From the NCBI GenBank assembly GCA_021107535.1, contig JAIOSQ010000159.1:1-35379 (forward strand): a stretch of DNA of 35,379 nucleotides, written 5' to 3'. Made by a program: the position numbers and the translations under genes. The stretch's first letter is position 1. Every line of letters begins with the position of its first letter. Positions 6,540-13,906 of the stretch are shown piece after piece. The notes under the pieces were generated by a model. That model did not search any database. It saw only the letters and a list, made by a program, of their open reading frames with translations, and had not been told where the DNA came from. The DNA is from Bacteroidales bacterium (lineage in GTDB: Bacteria; Bacteroidota; Bacteroidia; Bacteroidales; B18-G4).

Positions 6540-7628
6540 TTGAAAAAAAACAAAAACATACTTGTTTGTCCGCTCGACTGGGGAATTGGCCATGCATCCC
6601 GTTGTGTGCCTATAATCAGGACCCTAAGAGACAAAGGGGCTCATGTTTTCCTGGGTAGCTGGGGCAGGACTGCTTCCTTCTTGAAATTTGAATTTCCTGA
6701 GCTGGAACATGTCCCCTTTCCCAGATATAACATTTCCTACCCAAGAAATGGCAGCATGGCTATCCATATGTTATGGAAGAGTCCATATTTGCTGCGGGCC
6801 ATCAGGAAAGAACATCGTGTGCTGGATTCACTGATCAGCACTTATGACATTGATGCGGTGATCTCAGACAACAGGTTTGGGCTATGGTCGGAGCGAATTC
6901 CATGTGTATATGTGACGCACCAGGTGATGATCAAAGCACCAAAGGCTTTTTCCTTTATTGAGCCTGCATTATATCATTTTCACAGAAAAATCATACAGCA
7001 CTATTCTGAATGCTGGATTCCCGATCTTGCCGGGCCTAATAATCTCTCAGGAGACCTGGCACATAAGAGGGGAACGGCGGTACCTGCTTATTTCATCGGT
7101 GCACAATCACGCTTCGATCACTCCCGGCTTAACGGAATAGAGAAAAGATACGAGATCATGGCCATCATAAGCGGACCTGAGCCACAGCGAAGCATATTTG
7201 AAAAAGTCCTGCTCAGTCAACTCAGGCAGGCCAATGTGAAAGCCCTGGTAGTTTTAGGAAAGCCTGAAATACATCCACAGCAACGGACAGACGGGAATAT
7301 CGAGATTTTCGCTCATATGGATACTCTTGATATGCAAAAAGCACTCTTAAGTTCCGGGCTGATCATCAGCCGCCCCGGGTATTCCAGCATTATGGATCTT
7401 GCAGTGCTGCGCAAGAAAGCAGTCTTTGTCCCGACACCGGGGCAAACAGAGCAGGAATATCTTGCAGATTATCACATGAAAAAGAAACATTGTTATTCAG
7501 TTTCTCAGAAAGCATTTGATATGAACAGCATTTTGGAAACTGCAGAAAAATATACAGGGCTGAGGACAGATGTGAACAATGATGAGTTGGATGGGCGTGT
7601 TGAAAGATTGCTTGACAACAAGTTTTGA
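6540..7628 (+). CDS. MurG-like glycosyltransferase family protein
   Basis: A 362-residue protein of GT-B type. The N-terminal half begins ILVCPLDWGIGHASRCVPII (7-26), a glycine-rich loop and GHASR motif seen in GT28-like enzymes. The C-terminal half has GYSSIMDLAVLRKKAVFVP and PGQTEQEYLADYH, the nucleotide-sugar binding region related to MurG. The donor and acceptor cannot be told, but a UDP-sugar transferase acting on envelope glycans or lipids is likely. The start is TTG at 6540; no in-frame ATG exists before residue 72, which would remove the GHASR motif. It diverges from dprA. Its stop codon lies within a 7-bp tandem repeat (agttttg). Confidence 0.8.
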   Translation: MKKNKNILVCPLDWGIGHASRCVPIIRTLRDKGAHVFLGSWGRTASFLKFEFPELEHVPFPRYNISYPRNGSMAIHMLWKSPYLLRAIRKEHRVLDSLISTYDIDAVISDNRFGLWSERIPCVYVTHQVMIKAPKAFSFIEPALYHFHRKIIQHYSECWIPDLAGPNNLSGDLAHKRGTAVPAYFIGAQSRFDHSRLNGIEKRYEIMAIISGPEPQRSIFEKVLLSQLRQANVKALVVLGKPEIHPQQRTDGNIEIFAHMDTLDMQKALLSSGLIISRPGYSSIMDLAVLRKKAVFVPTPGQTEQEYLADYHMKKKHCYSVSQKAFDMNSILETAEKYTGLRTDVNNDELDGRVERLLDNKF

Positions 7629-7725
7629 GTTTTGAGTTTTGAGTTTTAAGTGTTGGCCAGATCCAGCAACCAGCAACCAGTGACCAGAAACCAGTATCCA
7701 GTATCCAGTATCCAGAATCCAGAAT
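7621..7725 (+). repeat. Two adjoining simple tandem repeats
   Basis: Four units of a 7-bp word (agttttg, 7621-7648, overlapping the stop codon of the upstream gene) are followed by degenerate 7-bp units of the type agcaacc and agtatcc (about 7662-7725). They fill the gap before lgt. Function unknown. Confidence 0.8.
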
Positions 7726-7740
7726 AGCAAACAATCTACG

Positions 7741-7748
7741 TATATTTG
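7741..7748 (+). promoter_or_regulatory. lgt promoter, -7 element TATATTTG
   Basis: TATATTTG matches TAnnTTTG and lies 41 nt before the lgt ATG, just downstream of the tandem repeats. No clear -33 box was seen. Confidence 0.55.
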
Positions 7749-7789
7749 CAAAAATAATTTACGTTGGCTTATAAATAAAAACCACTTTT

Positions 7790-8620
7790 ATGATCCTAAA
7801 CTTTATTATCTGGAATCCCACTCCCGAGCTTTTTGAGCTTAGCATACCCGGAATCGGTACGATCGCACCCCGTTGGTACGGACTTCTTTTCGCCATGGGA
7901 TTTGTGGTGGGTTACATCATCATGCAAAAGATCTTCAAAAAAGAAGGCATTCCAATAAAGGTTCTTGATCAGCTGGCCACTTACATGATCCTGGCCACTA
8001 TCATTGGAGCCAGGCTTGGGCATGTGCTCTTTTATGAACCACTGGAATATTTCAGAAATCCCGTGGAGATACTGATGATCTGGAAAGGAGGATTGGCCAG
8101 CCACGGCGCTGGTATTGCCATTATTATAGCCTTGATATTGTTTTCAAGGAGAAATAAAAAGCCATTCAGCTGGATTTTCGACAGGATTGCTATTGTGGTA
8201 GCCCTGGCGGGGGCATTTATCCGTACAGGGAACCTTATGAATTCAGAAATTTACGGAGTGGAGACTTCACTTCCCTGGGGATTTAAATTCATTGCCAGTG
8301 ACCCGAGCCTGATCCCCAAGCATCCGACACAGATCTATGAGGCCCTTGCATACTTCATGATATTTATATTTCTCTGGCTCGTTTATTTGAAAAGAAACGG
8401 AAAACCCAGGCCGGGATTTCTTTTCGCCATGTTCATGATCCTGGTATTCACTTTCCGCTTTTTTATTGAATTTTTGAAAGAGCCGCAGGTAGGTTTTGAG
8501 ATAGACATGACTTTGAATATGGGCCAATTGCTAAGCATCCCCTTTGTACTGGTGGGAGTGATTATCCTGATCATAATCTATAGAAAGAAGGATCGTCCTC
8601 AAAAGGAGGTCAAGGTATAA
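7790..8620 (+). CDS. lgt: Prolipoprotein diacylglyceryl transferase Lgt
   Basis: A 276-residue inner-membrane enzyme with about seven membrane segments. It moves diacylglycerol from phosphatidylglycerol to the lipobox cysteine of prolipoproteins, the first step of lipoprotein maturation. Signatures in order are RWYGLLFAMG (28-37), GARLGHVLFYEP (73-84), GGLASHGAGIA (100-110, with the catalytic-region histidine), FIRTGNLMNSEIYG, HPTQIYEA and FRFFIEFLKEPQ. Length is normal. The ATG at 7790 follows a TATATTTG promoter by 41 nt. It converges on the DUF2723 gene with 30 nt between the stops. Confidence 0.96.
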   Translation: MILNFIIWNPTPELFELSIPGIGTIAPRWYGLLFAMGFVVGYIIMQKIFKKEGIPIKVLDQLATYMILATIIGARLGHVLFYEPLEYFRNPVEILMIWKGGLASHGAGIAIIIALILFSRRNKKPFSWIFDRIAIVVALAGAFIRTGNLMNSEIYGVETSLPWGFKFIASDPSLIPKHPTQIYEALAYFMIFIFLWLVYLKRNGKPRPGFLFAMFMILVFTFRFFIEFLKEPQVGFEIDMTLNMGQLLSIPFVLVGVIILIIIYRKKDRPQKEVKV

Positions 8621-8637
8621 AACCCGCATATCAGCAC

Positions 8638-8654
8638 ATAAGAAAGCTTCTTAT
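8638..8654. terminator. Possible bidirectional hairpin between lgt and the DUF2723 gene
   Basis: Inverted repeat ATAAGAA-AGC-TTCTTAT between two convergent genes, overlapping the downstream stop codon. It lacks a GC-rich stem and a long T tract, so it is weak. Confidence 0.35.
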
Positions 8655-11600
8655 CTCAGCACTTCCATATGTCCCATAAGGATAGCTTCTATTTCTTCTG
8701 ACAGTTCCGGCTGGCCATTTTCTCTGGTCACTTCCGCCATTCTCTGAAGTACCGCAACGGCCTGTTGCATTTCAGCAGAATAATAAGTATCAGCAAATGC
8801 AGGATCGAGTGATAAGAAATAGGTGAGTTCCTGGTCACAAACATCCACCATTTTCCTTACCTCTTCAGTGGCCGTTTCCATCCTGCCTGCATTATAATAG
8901 ATCTCAATAAAGGGCATCATGATAATATCATAATGAATTTTATCTGCAGGAAAATAATGGATACAAGTATCAAGGATAGCGGCTGCTTTTTCTGGTTTCC
9001 TGTCATTAAGCAAGGCCTGTGCAATCCTGAGAAAATTTTGTTTCTGGACCCTTGAATTTCTGTAGCTTTCACGGTCGACAGTAACCGAAGGGTCGTTCAG
9101 GTTTCCAAAACGGAAATCATTCATGATAATATCATAGGATTTATCGGCATGGACGCCACCCAGCCTGGGAATATAATCTTTCGCCTTCACCGGCATGAAC
9201 TTATACACATTGCCTTCAAGATGGCAATATTCATCTATATCGATCAGTTTTTCCAGTGAGCTGGGGTTTGCAAAATACAGCGGCCTTTCCCAATTATTGG
9301 TGGCCAGAAAATCGAGCAGCATCAGGTCGTTCTTATACAAGGCATTCTGCCTGATCTCCCATTCGATATAAGGAACGATAAGATGTGCCATCTCCCTGGG
9401 AACGATTCCATTATCAACACATTTGGCCGAGTCAACCGTGAGCCTGAGTTTTTTTGCAGGTATATAATTGATCTTGTCACCGGTGGTGAGCGGTAGTTTG
9501 GTCCGATCATCATCACTGGCGATGAAGTTGATCAGGTCTTTCACTTCAACATGACCTTTAATGCCACGATCGACATACATAATATACTGGTTCACACCTT
9601 TCTCATACTGTCCGGGTGTAAGTGTCAGCTGCAAGGGCTCAGAATCGTACACCTTTCTTCCCAGCTGATGTACATACCAATATCCGGAGGAAAGCATATA
9701 ATTCACCACCCTTATATCCGTCCGGAAATCTTCCACTTCCTGCACATACCAGAGGGGGAAAGTATCGTTATCGCCATTGGTGATCAGTATCGCATTGGGG
9801 TCGCATGATACCAGGTAGTTCATCGCAAAATCACGTGTTGCATATTTCCCTGAGCGATCATGATCATCCCAGCCCTGCTGAGCCATAATGCCAGGCACAA
9901 ACAGCAGGCCGATAAGGGCAATCCCTCCGGCCGCGAATTTATTCTCCCCAAGATACTTTTTCAGCCAATGGTAGAGCCCAAGCACACCAAGGCCAATCCA
10001 GATTGAAAATGCATAAAATGATCCTGTATATGCATAATCACGCTCCCTTGGCTGATAAGGATATTGATTCAGGTAGAGCACAATGGCAATCCCTGTCATC
10101 AGGAAAAGCAAGGCCACTACCAGGGTATCCCGCTTGCTTGAATTCAGATGGAAAAACAAACCTACAAGGCCAAGAAGAAGAGGAAGGAAATAAAACTTAT
10201 TACGGGCCGGATTGCGAAGACTCTCCGGAAGATTAAGCTGGTCGCCAAGCCTGGCATTATCGATAAACCCAAGCCCGCTGATCCAGTTTCCGTTTTTGGG
10301 GCCGGGTTGTGCTTCCACATCATTTTGCCTCCCGGCAAAATTCCACATAAAGTACCTGAAATACATATGGCCAAGCTGATAATCGAAAAAGAAACCGAGG
10401 TTATCCCCGAATGATGGCTTTTTGATGATCTCACCATCCACCTGTATAGATCTGGCGTTTCCGGCATATTGGTTATACATGCGCTTATGTTCTGGTTTAC
10501 GGCTGCTCCACATCCGGGGGAATATGGTTGTAAAGCGCTTATCATAAACCGGAATTGTACCAACTCTTTTGTCTGTGACCTTATATCTTCCGGCTTCCCG
10601 GTCCTTCACATATAGCGGATTTCCGTCATCATAGTCTACAATTGGGGCATTATAATATTGCCCATGCAATATCGGCCAGTCACCATACTGTTCCCTGTTG
10701 AGGTATGATAAGAGGGCAATGGCATCCTCCGGACTATTTTCATCGATGGGCGTATTTTCATTAGAACGAATGATCAACAGCATAAAAGATGAATAGCCAA
10801 TGAGGATGAAGACAAAACTCAGGATGGCAGTATTCAGGACTACCTTCCCGTGTTTGCGGGTAAGTATCAGCCCAAAAATGATCAGGGCGATCAGGATCGC
10901 AAAGTATATCAGTGTTCCTGAATTGAATGGCATCCCCATAGAATTCACAAAGAATAATTCAAATGCTGTTGAAAGGCTTACTATGCCCGGGATAATGATA
11001 AACATGATGATGCTGAGCAGGATCATGGATATGGCCAGAGTAAGGATGGCTCCTTTTACAGTTGATTTATATTTTTTGAAGTAATAGACAAATGCGATGG
11101 CAGGTATTGCCAACAGGTTCAGCATATGAACGCCTATTGAAAGGCCGATAAGGAAAGCGATCAGGATGATCCATCGCAGGGCATATTTTTCACCAGCTAC
11201 CCTTTCCCATCTTAAGATCGCCCAGAAAGTGATGGCCGTAAAGAAAGAAGACATGGCATAAACCTCACCTTCCACTGCTGAGAACCAGAATGAATCGGAA
11301 AACGTAAAGGCAAGTGCTCCAACCACACCACTTCCAAGGACTGCAACCATATTTCCTGTTGTCATTTCTCCGTTGCTTGTCACCAGTTTTCTGGCCAGCA
11401 TGGTAATGGTCCAGAAAAGGAACAATATGGTAAAACTGCTGCTTAATGCTGACATGGCATTGATCATCATAGCCACTTTTGAGACATCACCAAAGGCAAA
11501 GAGAGTGAAGAACCTTCCAAGCAATTGGAACAGCGGAGCTCCAGGGGGGTGGCCAACCTGCAATTTATAGGCTGTTGCAATATATTCCCCGCAGTCCCAC

Positions 11601-11698
11601 CAGCTGGCGGTAGGTTCAAGCGTAAGAAAATAAACAATGGTAGCAATAAGAAAAACAAGCCAGCCAAGCAGCTTGTTTAATTTGGTATAGTTTTCCAT
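8651..11698 (-). CDS. DUF2723 membrane protein, probable GT-C type O-mannosyltransferase (TMEM260-like)
   Basis: A 1015-residue protein. The first 620 or so residues hold about 12 membrane segments. A signature near the N-terminus, ASWWDCGEYIATAYKLQVGH (31-50) then PPGAPLFQ, carries the acidic pair D36/E38 placed as in GT-C glycosyltransferases. A soluble part follows with ITNGDNDTFPLWYVQE, and the last 130 residues are helical and TPR-like. The family includes human TMEM260, reported as a protein O-mannosyltransferase and classed in GT117; the bacterial substrate is inferred only. Bacteroidota commonly carry one or more genes of this length. The start is the ATG at 11698. A possible promoter (TAATTTTG on the minus strand) is at 11837-11844. 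It may work with lgt and the T9SS cargo in building surface proteins, but gene adjacency is the only support. Confidence 0.85.
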   Translation of the reverse strand: MENYTKLNKLLGWLVFLIATIVYFLTLEPTASWWDCGEYIATAYKLQVGHPPGAPLFQLLGRFFTLFAFGDVSKVAMMINAMSALSSSFTILFLFWTITMLARKLVTSNGEMTTGNMVAVLGSGVVGALAFTFSDSFWFSAVEGEVYAMSSFFTAITFWAILRWERVAGEKYALRWIILIAFLIGLSIGVHMLNLLAIPAIAFVYYFKKYKSTVKGAILTLAISMILLSIIMFIIIPGIVSLSTAFELFFVNSMGMPFNSGTLIYFAILIALIIFGLILTRKHGKVVLNTAILSFVFILIGYSSFMLLIIRSNENTPIDENSPEDAIALLSYLNREQYGDWPILHGQYYNAPIVDYDDGNPLYVKDREAGRYKVTDKRVGTIPVYDKRFTTIFPRMWSSRKPEHKRMYNQYAGNARSIQVDGEIIKKPSFGDNLGFFFDYQLGHMYFRYFMWNFAGRQNDVEAQPGPKNGNWISGLGFIDNARLGDQLNLPESLRNPARNKFYFLPLLLGLVGLFFHLNSSKRDTLVVALLFLMTGIAIVLYLNQYPYQPRERDYAYTGSFYAFSIWIGLGVLGLYHWLKKYLGENKFAAGGIALIGLLFVPGIMAQQGWDDHDRSGKYATRDFAMNYLVSCDPNAILITNGDNDTFPLWYVQEVEDFRTDIRVVNYMLSSGYWYVHQLGRKVYDSEPLQLTLTPGQYEKGVNQYIMYVDRGIKGHVEVKDLINFIASDDDRTKLPLTTGDKINYIPAKKLRLTVDSAKCVDNGIVPREMAHLIVPYIEWEIRQNALYKNDLMLLDFLATNNWERPLYFANPSSLEKLIDIDEYCHLEGNVYKFMPVKAKDYIPRLGGVHADKSYDIIMNDFRFGNLNDPSVTVDRESYRNSRVQKQNFLRIAQALLNDRKPEKAAAILDTCIHYFPADKIHYDIIMMPFIEIYYNAGRMETATEEVRKMVDVCDQELTYFLSLDPAFADTYYSAEMQQAVAVLQRMAEVTRENGQPELSEEIEAILMGHMEVLR

Positions 11699-11836
11699 GG
11701 AAAGAAATATTTATGCTGTTGATTGCGTCAGCGAAAATATGAATTTTGATTTGATTGCGCCTGAGGCCGGACTGAAATTATTAAATTTTAACAATCAGGC
11801 AGATGTAAAATGCAAAAACCGTCGGTAATTTTACCA

Positions 11837-11844
11837 CAAAATTA
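11837..11844 (-). promoter_or_regulatory. Possible promoter of the DUF2723 gene (TAATTTTG)
   Basis: TAATTTTG on the minus strand fits TAnnTTTG but lies 138 nt before the ATG and has no clear -33 box. The near match TATTTTCG at 11730-11737 is closer to the gene. Confidence 0.35.
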
Positions 11845-11875
11845 GTGTAAATATTTTTTTAATAATAATTTTTTG

Positions 11876-11883
11876 TACTTTTG
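11876..11883 (+). promoter_or_regulatory. Promoter of tRNA-Gln, -7 element TACTTTTG
   Basis: TACTTTTG matches TAnnTTTG. It sits about 110 nt before the tRNA, in a very AT-rich tract, and is the only good promoter before the tRNA-rimP-nusA-infB block. Confidence 0.6.
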
Positions 11884-11994
11884 CAGTCCGTTTTTCTGCC
11901 CTGGGTTTGCCTTAGGCGGAAAATGGAGAAAAGCCCGCCTTCGCTAACCGCGTGTTGCTATAGCTTCAGCGGTGGCACAAGTTTTGGCGGACAA
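11884..11994 (+). other. Structured, GC-rich leader before tRNA-Gln
   Basis: The leader contains possible stems GGCGG/CCGCC (11915-11941) and ACCGC/GCGGT (11947-11972). It ends with CGGACAA directly before the tRNA, which repeats the tRNA 3' end and could pair with the tRNA 5' strand TGTCCG. A block at 11968-11990 resembles 1091-1115. No coding potential was seen. Confidence 0.4.
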
Positions 11995-12067
11995 TGTCCG
12001 ATGGTGTAACTGGCAACACGTCTGATTTTGGTTCAGAAGAGTCCAGGTTCGAGCCCTGGTCGGACAA
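11995..12067 (+). tRNA. tRNA-Gln (anticodon UUG)
   Basis: A 73-nt cloverleaf. The acceptor stem is TGTCCGA/TCGGACA, the D stem GTGT/ACAC, the anticodon stem TCTGA/TCAGA with loop TTTTGGT (anticodon TTG), and the T stem CCAGG/CCTGG with loop TTCGAGC. The discriminator is A and CCA is not encoded. All stems pair fully. It is followed at 20 nt by a strong hairpin terminator and then by rimP. Confidence 0.97.
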
Positions 12068-12087
12068 CCCTAGGCGGAAGGATTTAT

Positions 12088-12111
12088 GAGGGGACATCTG
12101 TCCCCTCTTTT
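12088..12111 (+). terminator. Intrinsic terminator between tRNA-Gln and rimP
   Basis: GAGGGGACA-TC-TGTCCCCTC followed by TTTT. The stem is a perfect 9-bp inverted repeat. It ends only 10 nt before the rimP ATG, so rimP-nusA-infB may depend on read-through, which would make it an attenuator. Confidence 0.8.
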
Positions 12112-12121
12112 ATTGCTAACA

Positions 12122-12583
12122 ATGATTAAAGAAAAATATATAAGAAAACTTGCGGAGCATGAACTGGAAGGATCTGACAACTTTGTTGTGGAGGTTTTGG
12201 TGAAATCCGGCAACCGCATCAGGATCTTCATCGATAGTGATCATGAGATCAGTGTTGATGTTTGTATTGCGCTGAGCCGGGTGATTGAAGGAAGTCTCGA
12301 CCGCGAAGAAGAGGATTTTGAGCTAATGGTTTCTTCAGCAGGGCTGGACCAACCTTTCAGCATGCTGAGGCAATACAAGAAGTATCTTAACAGGCAGGTG
12401 AATGTGGAGTTGGTTGACGGAAGCAAACTAAGCGGCATCCTTACACATGCAGATGAAGACAATATTACAATTAAGACACTCATCACTAAAAGCAAACATA
12501 AAACTGTTGAGGAAGGCCCTGAACAGCATCTTCAATACAACGAAATAAAAGAAACAAAACCGGCTATTCTTTTTAAGAAATAA
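12122..12583 (+). CDS. rimP: Ribosome maturation factor RimP
   Basis: A 153-residue RimP: an N-terminal alpha/beta domain (VEVLVKSGNRIRIFIDSD, then SVDVCIALSRVIEGSLDREE) with the typical VSSAGLDQPF turn, and a C-terminal SH3-like barrel (NVELVDGSKLSGILTHADED). It aids 30S subunit assembly. The frame is open back to 12086, but that start lies in the terminator hairpin and adds non-homologous residues; ATG 12122 (MIKEKYIRKLAEHEL) is the family start. It begins the conserved rimP-nusA-infB cluster, 22 nt ahead of nusA. Confidence 0.95.
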   Translation: MIKEKYIRKLAEHELEGSDNFVVEVLVKSGNRIRIFIDSDHEISVDVCIALSRVIEGSLDREEEDFELMVSSAGLDQPFSMLRQYKKYLNRQVNVELVDGSKLSGILTHADEDNITIKTLITKSKHKTVEEGPEQHLQYNEIKETKPAILFKK

Positions 12584-12605
12584 GCCGAACGAAAATTAAA
12601 GAATA

Positions 12606-13841
12606 ATGGATAATATAAATTTGGTTGAAACCTTTTCGGAATTTAAGGAATTCAAGAACATCGACCGGGAGATGCTCATGGTGATCATCGAGGATATCTT
12701 TCGTCATATGCTTGAAAAAAAATACGGCACCGACGATAACTTTGACATTATTGTGAACATCGATAAGGGAGACCTTGAGATATGGAGAAACAGGGAGATT
12801 GTTGAAGACAGTGAGCTTGAAGACGAAAATCTTCAGATCACCCTGTCGCAAGCCATCAAAATTGAACCTGATTTTGAGGTAGGTGAAGAAGTTTCAGAAG
12901 AACTCAAACTTAAAGATTTCGGAAGGCGGGAGATCCTCACGATCAGGCAGAACCTGATCGCTAAAATCCAGGAATACGAGAAAGATGCTGTATATCAGAA
13001 GTATAAAGAAAAGATCGGGGATATCATCACAGGCGAGATCTACCAGATATGGAAAAAAGAAATCCTGGTTCTCGACGATGAATACATTGAGTTGACCCTG
13101 CCTAAATCAGAGCAGATCCCCTCCGATTTCTACCGTAAGGGAGATACCATCAGGGCGGTTGTTGCCATGGTAGAAATGAAAAATGGTACACCTGAGATCA
13201 TCCTTTCAAGGACTTCTCCTGTCTTTTTGGAAAGACTTTTTGAATCAGAAGTACCGGAAGTTTACGATGGACTGATCACCATAAGAAATATCGTAAGGGT
13301 TCCCGGCGAGAGAGCAAAAATTGCAGTTGAGTCCTATGATGACCGTATCGATCCGGTCGGGGCTTGTGTGGGAATGAAAGGTTCCAGGATCCATGGCATC
13401 GTGAGAGAGTTGAAAAATGAAAATATCGATGTTATCAACTTCACCACCAACGCCACTCTTTTCATAACAAGGGCACTGAGCCCGGCAAAAATCAGTTCTA
13501 TCACCATCCATGAGGAATCAAAAAAAGCTGATGTTTATATGAAACCTGACCAGGTTTCACTTGCCATTGGAAAAGGCGGGTTTAATATCAGGCTGGCTGG
13601 CAAATTAACGGGTTACGAGATCGATGTATATCGCGATGCTGATATTGACACTGAGGATGTTGACCTGTCAGAATTCTCCGATGAGATCGATAAGTGGATC
13701 ATTGAAGAACTGAAAGGTATCGGTTGCGACACAGCCAAGAGCGTTCTAGAACTGGAACCGCTTGAACTGGTCAAAAGAACAGACCTTGAAGAAGAAACCA
13801 TTAAGGAGGTCATTAGGATCCTCAAAGCTGAGTTTGAATAA
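12606..13841 (+). CDS. nusA: Transcription termination/antitermination factor NusA
   Basis: A 411-residue NusA: N-terminal RNA-polymerase-binding domain (about 1-125), S1 domain (about 130-205, GDIITGEIYQIWKKEILVLD), KH1 (about 225-275, with the conserved DPVGACVGMKGSRIHGIVRE) and KH2 (about 300-350, AIGKGGFNIRLAGKLTG). One helix-hairpin-helix-like segment ends the protein (IIEELKGIGCDTAKSVLELE); the long acidic repeats of E. coli NusA are absent, as is usual outside Proteobacteria. It binds elongating polymerase and modulates pausing and termination. Placed between rimP and infB. It could feed back on the terminator at 12088-12111, which is inference. Confidence 0.96.
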   Translation: MDNINLVETFSEFKEFKNIDREMLMVIIEDIFRHMLEKKYGTDDNFDIIVNIDKGDLEIWRNREIVEDSELEDENLQITLSQAIKIEPDFEVGEEVSEELKLKDFGRREILTIRQNLIAKIQEYEKDAVYQKYKEKIGDIITGEIYQIWKKEILVLDDEYIELTLPKSEQIPSDFYRKGDTIRAVVAMVEMKNGTPEIILSRTSPVFLERLFESEVPEVYDGLITIRNIVRVPGERAKIAVESYDDRIDPVGACVGMKGSRIHGIVRELKNENIDVINFTTNATLFITRALSPAKISSITIHEESKKADVYMKPDQVSLAIGKGGFNIRLAGKLTGYEIDVYRDADIDTEDVDLSEFSDEIDKWIIEELKGIGCDTAKSVLELEPLELVKRTDLEEETIKEVIRILKAEFE

Positions 13842-13906
13842 AAGTATTATTTTTATCGCAATATTATCCTGAACAATATCAGGATCAAATTATTTGAGTC
13901 TATAGT

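Noticed and set aside
7390-7751. Minus-strand frames rich in 'WILDTGYWIL'
   Set aside because: They are translations of the 7-bp tandem repeat downstream of the glycosyltransferase gene.
12086-12121. Longer rimP start at ATG 12086
   Set aside because: It falls in the terminator hairpin and adds residues absent in RimP.
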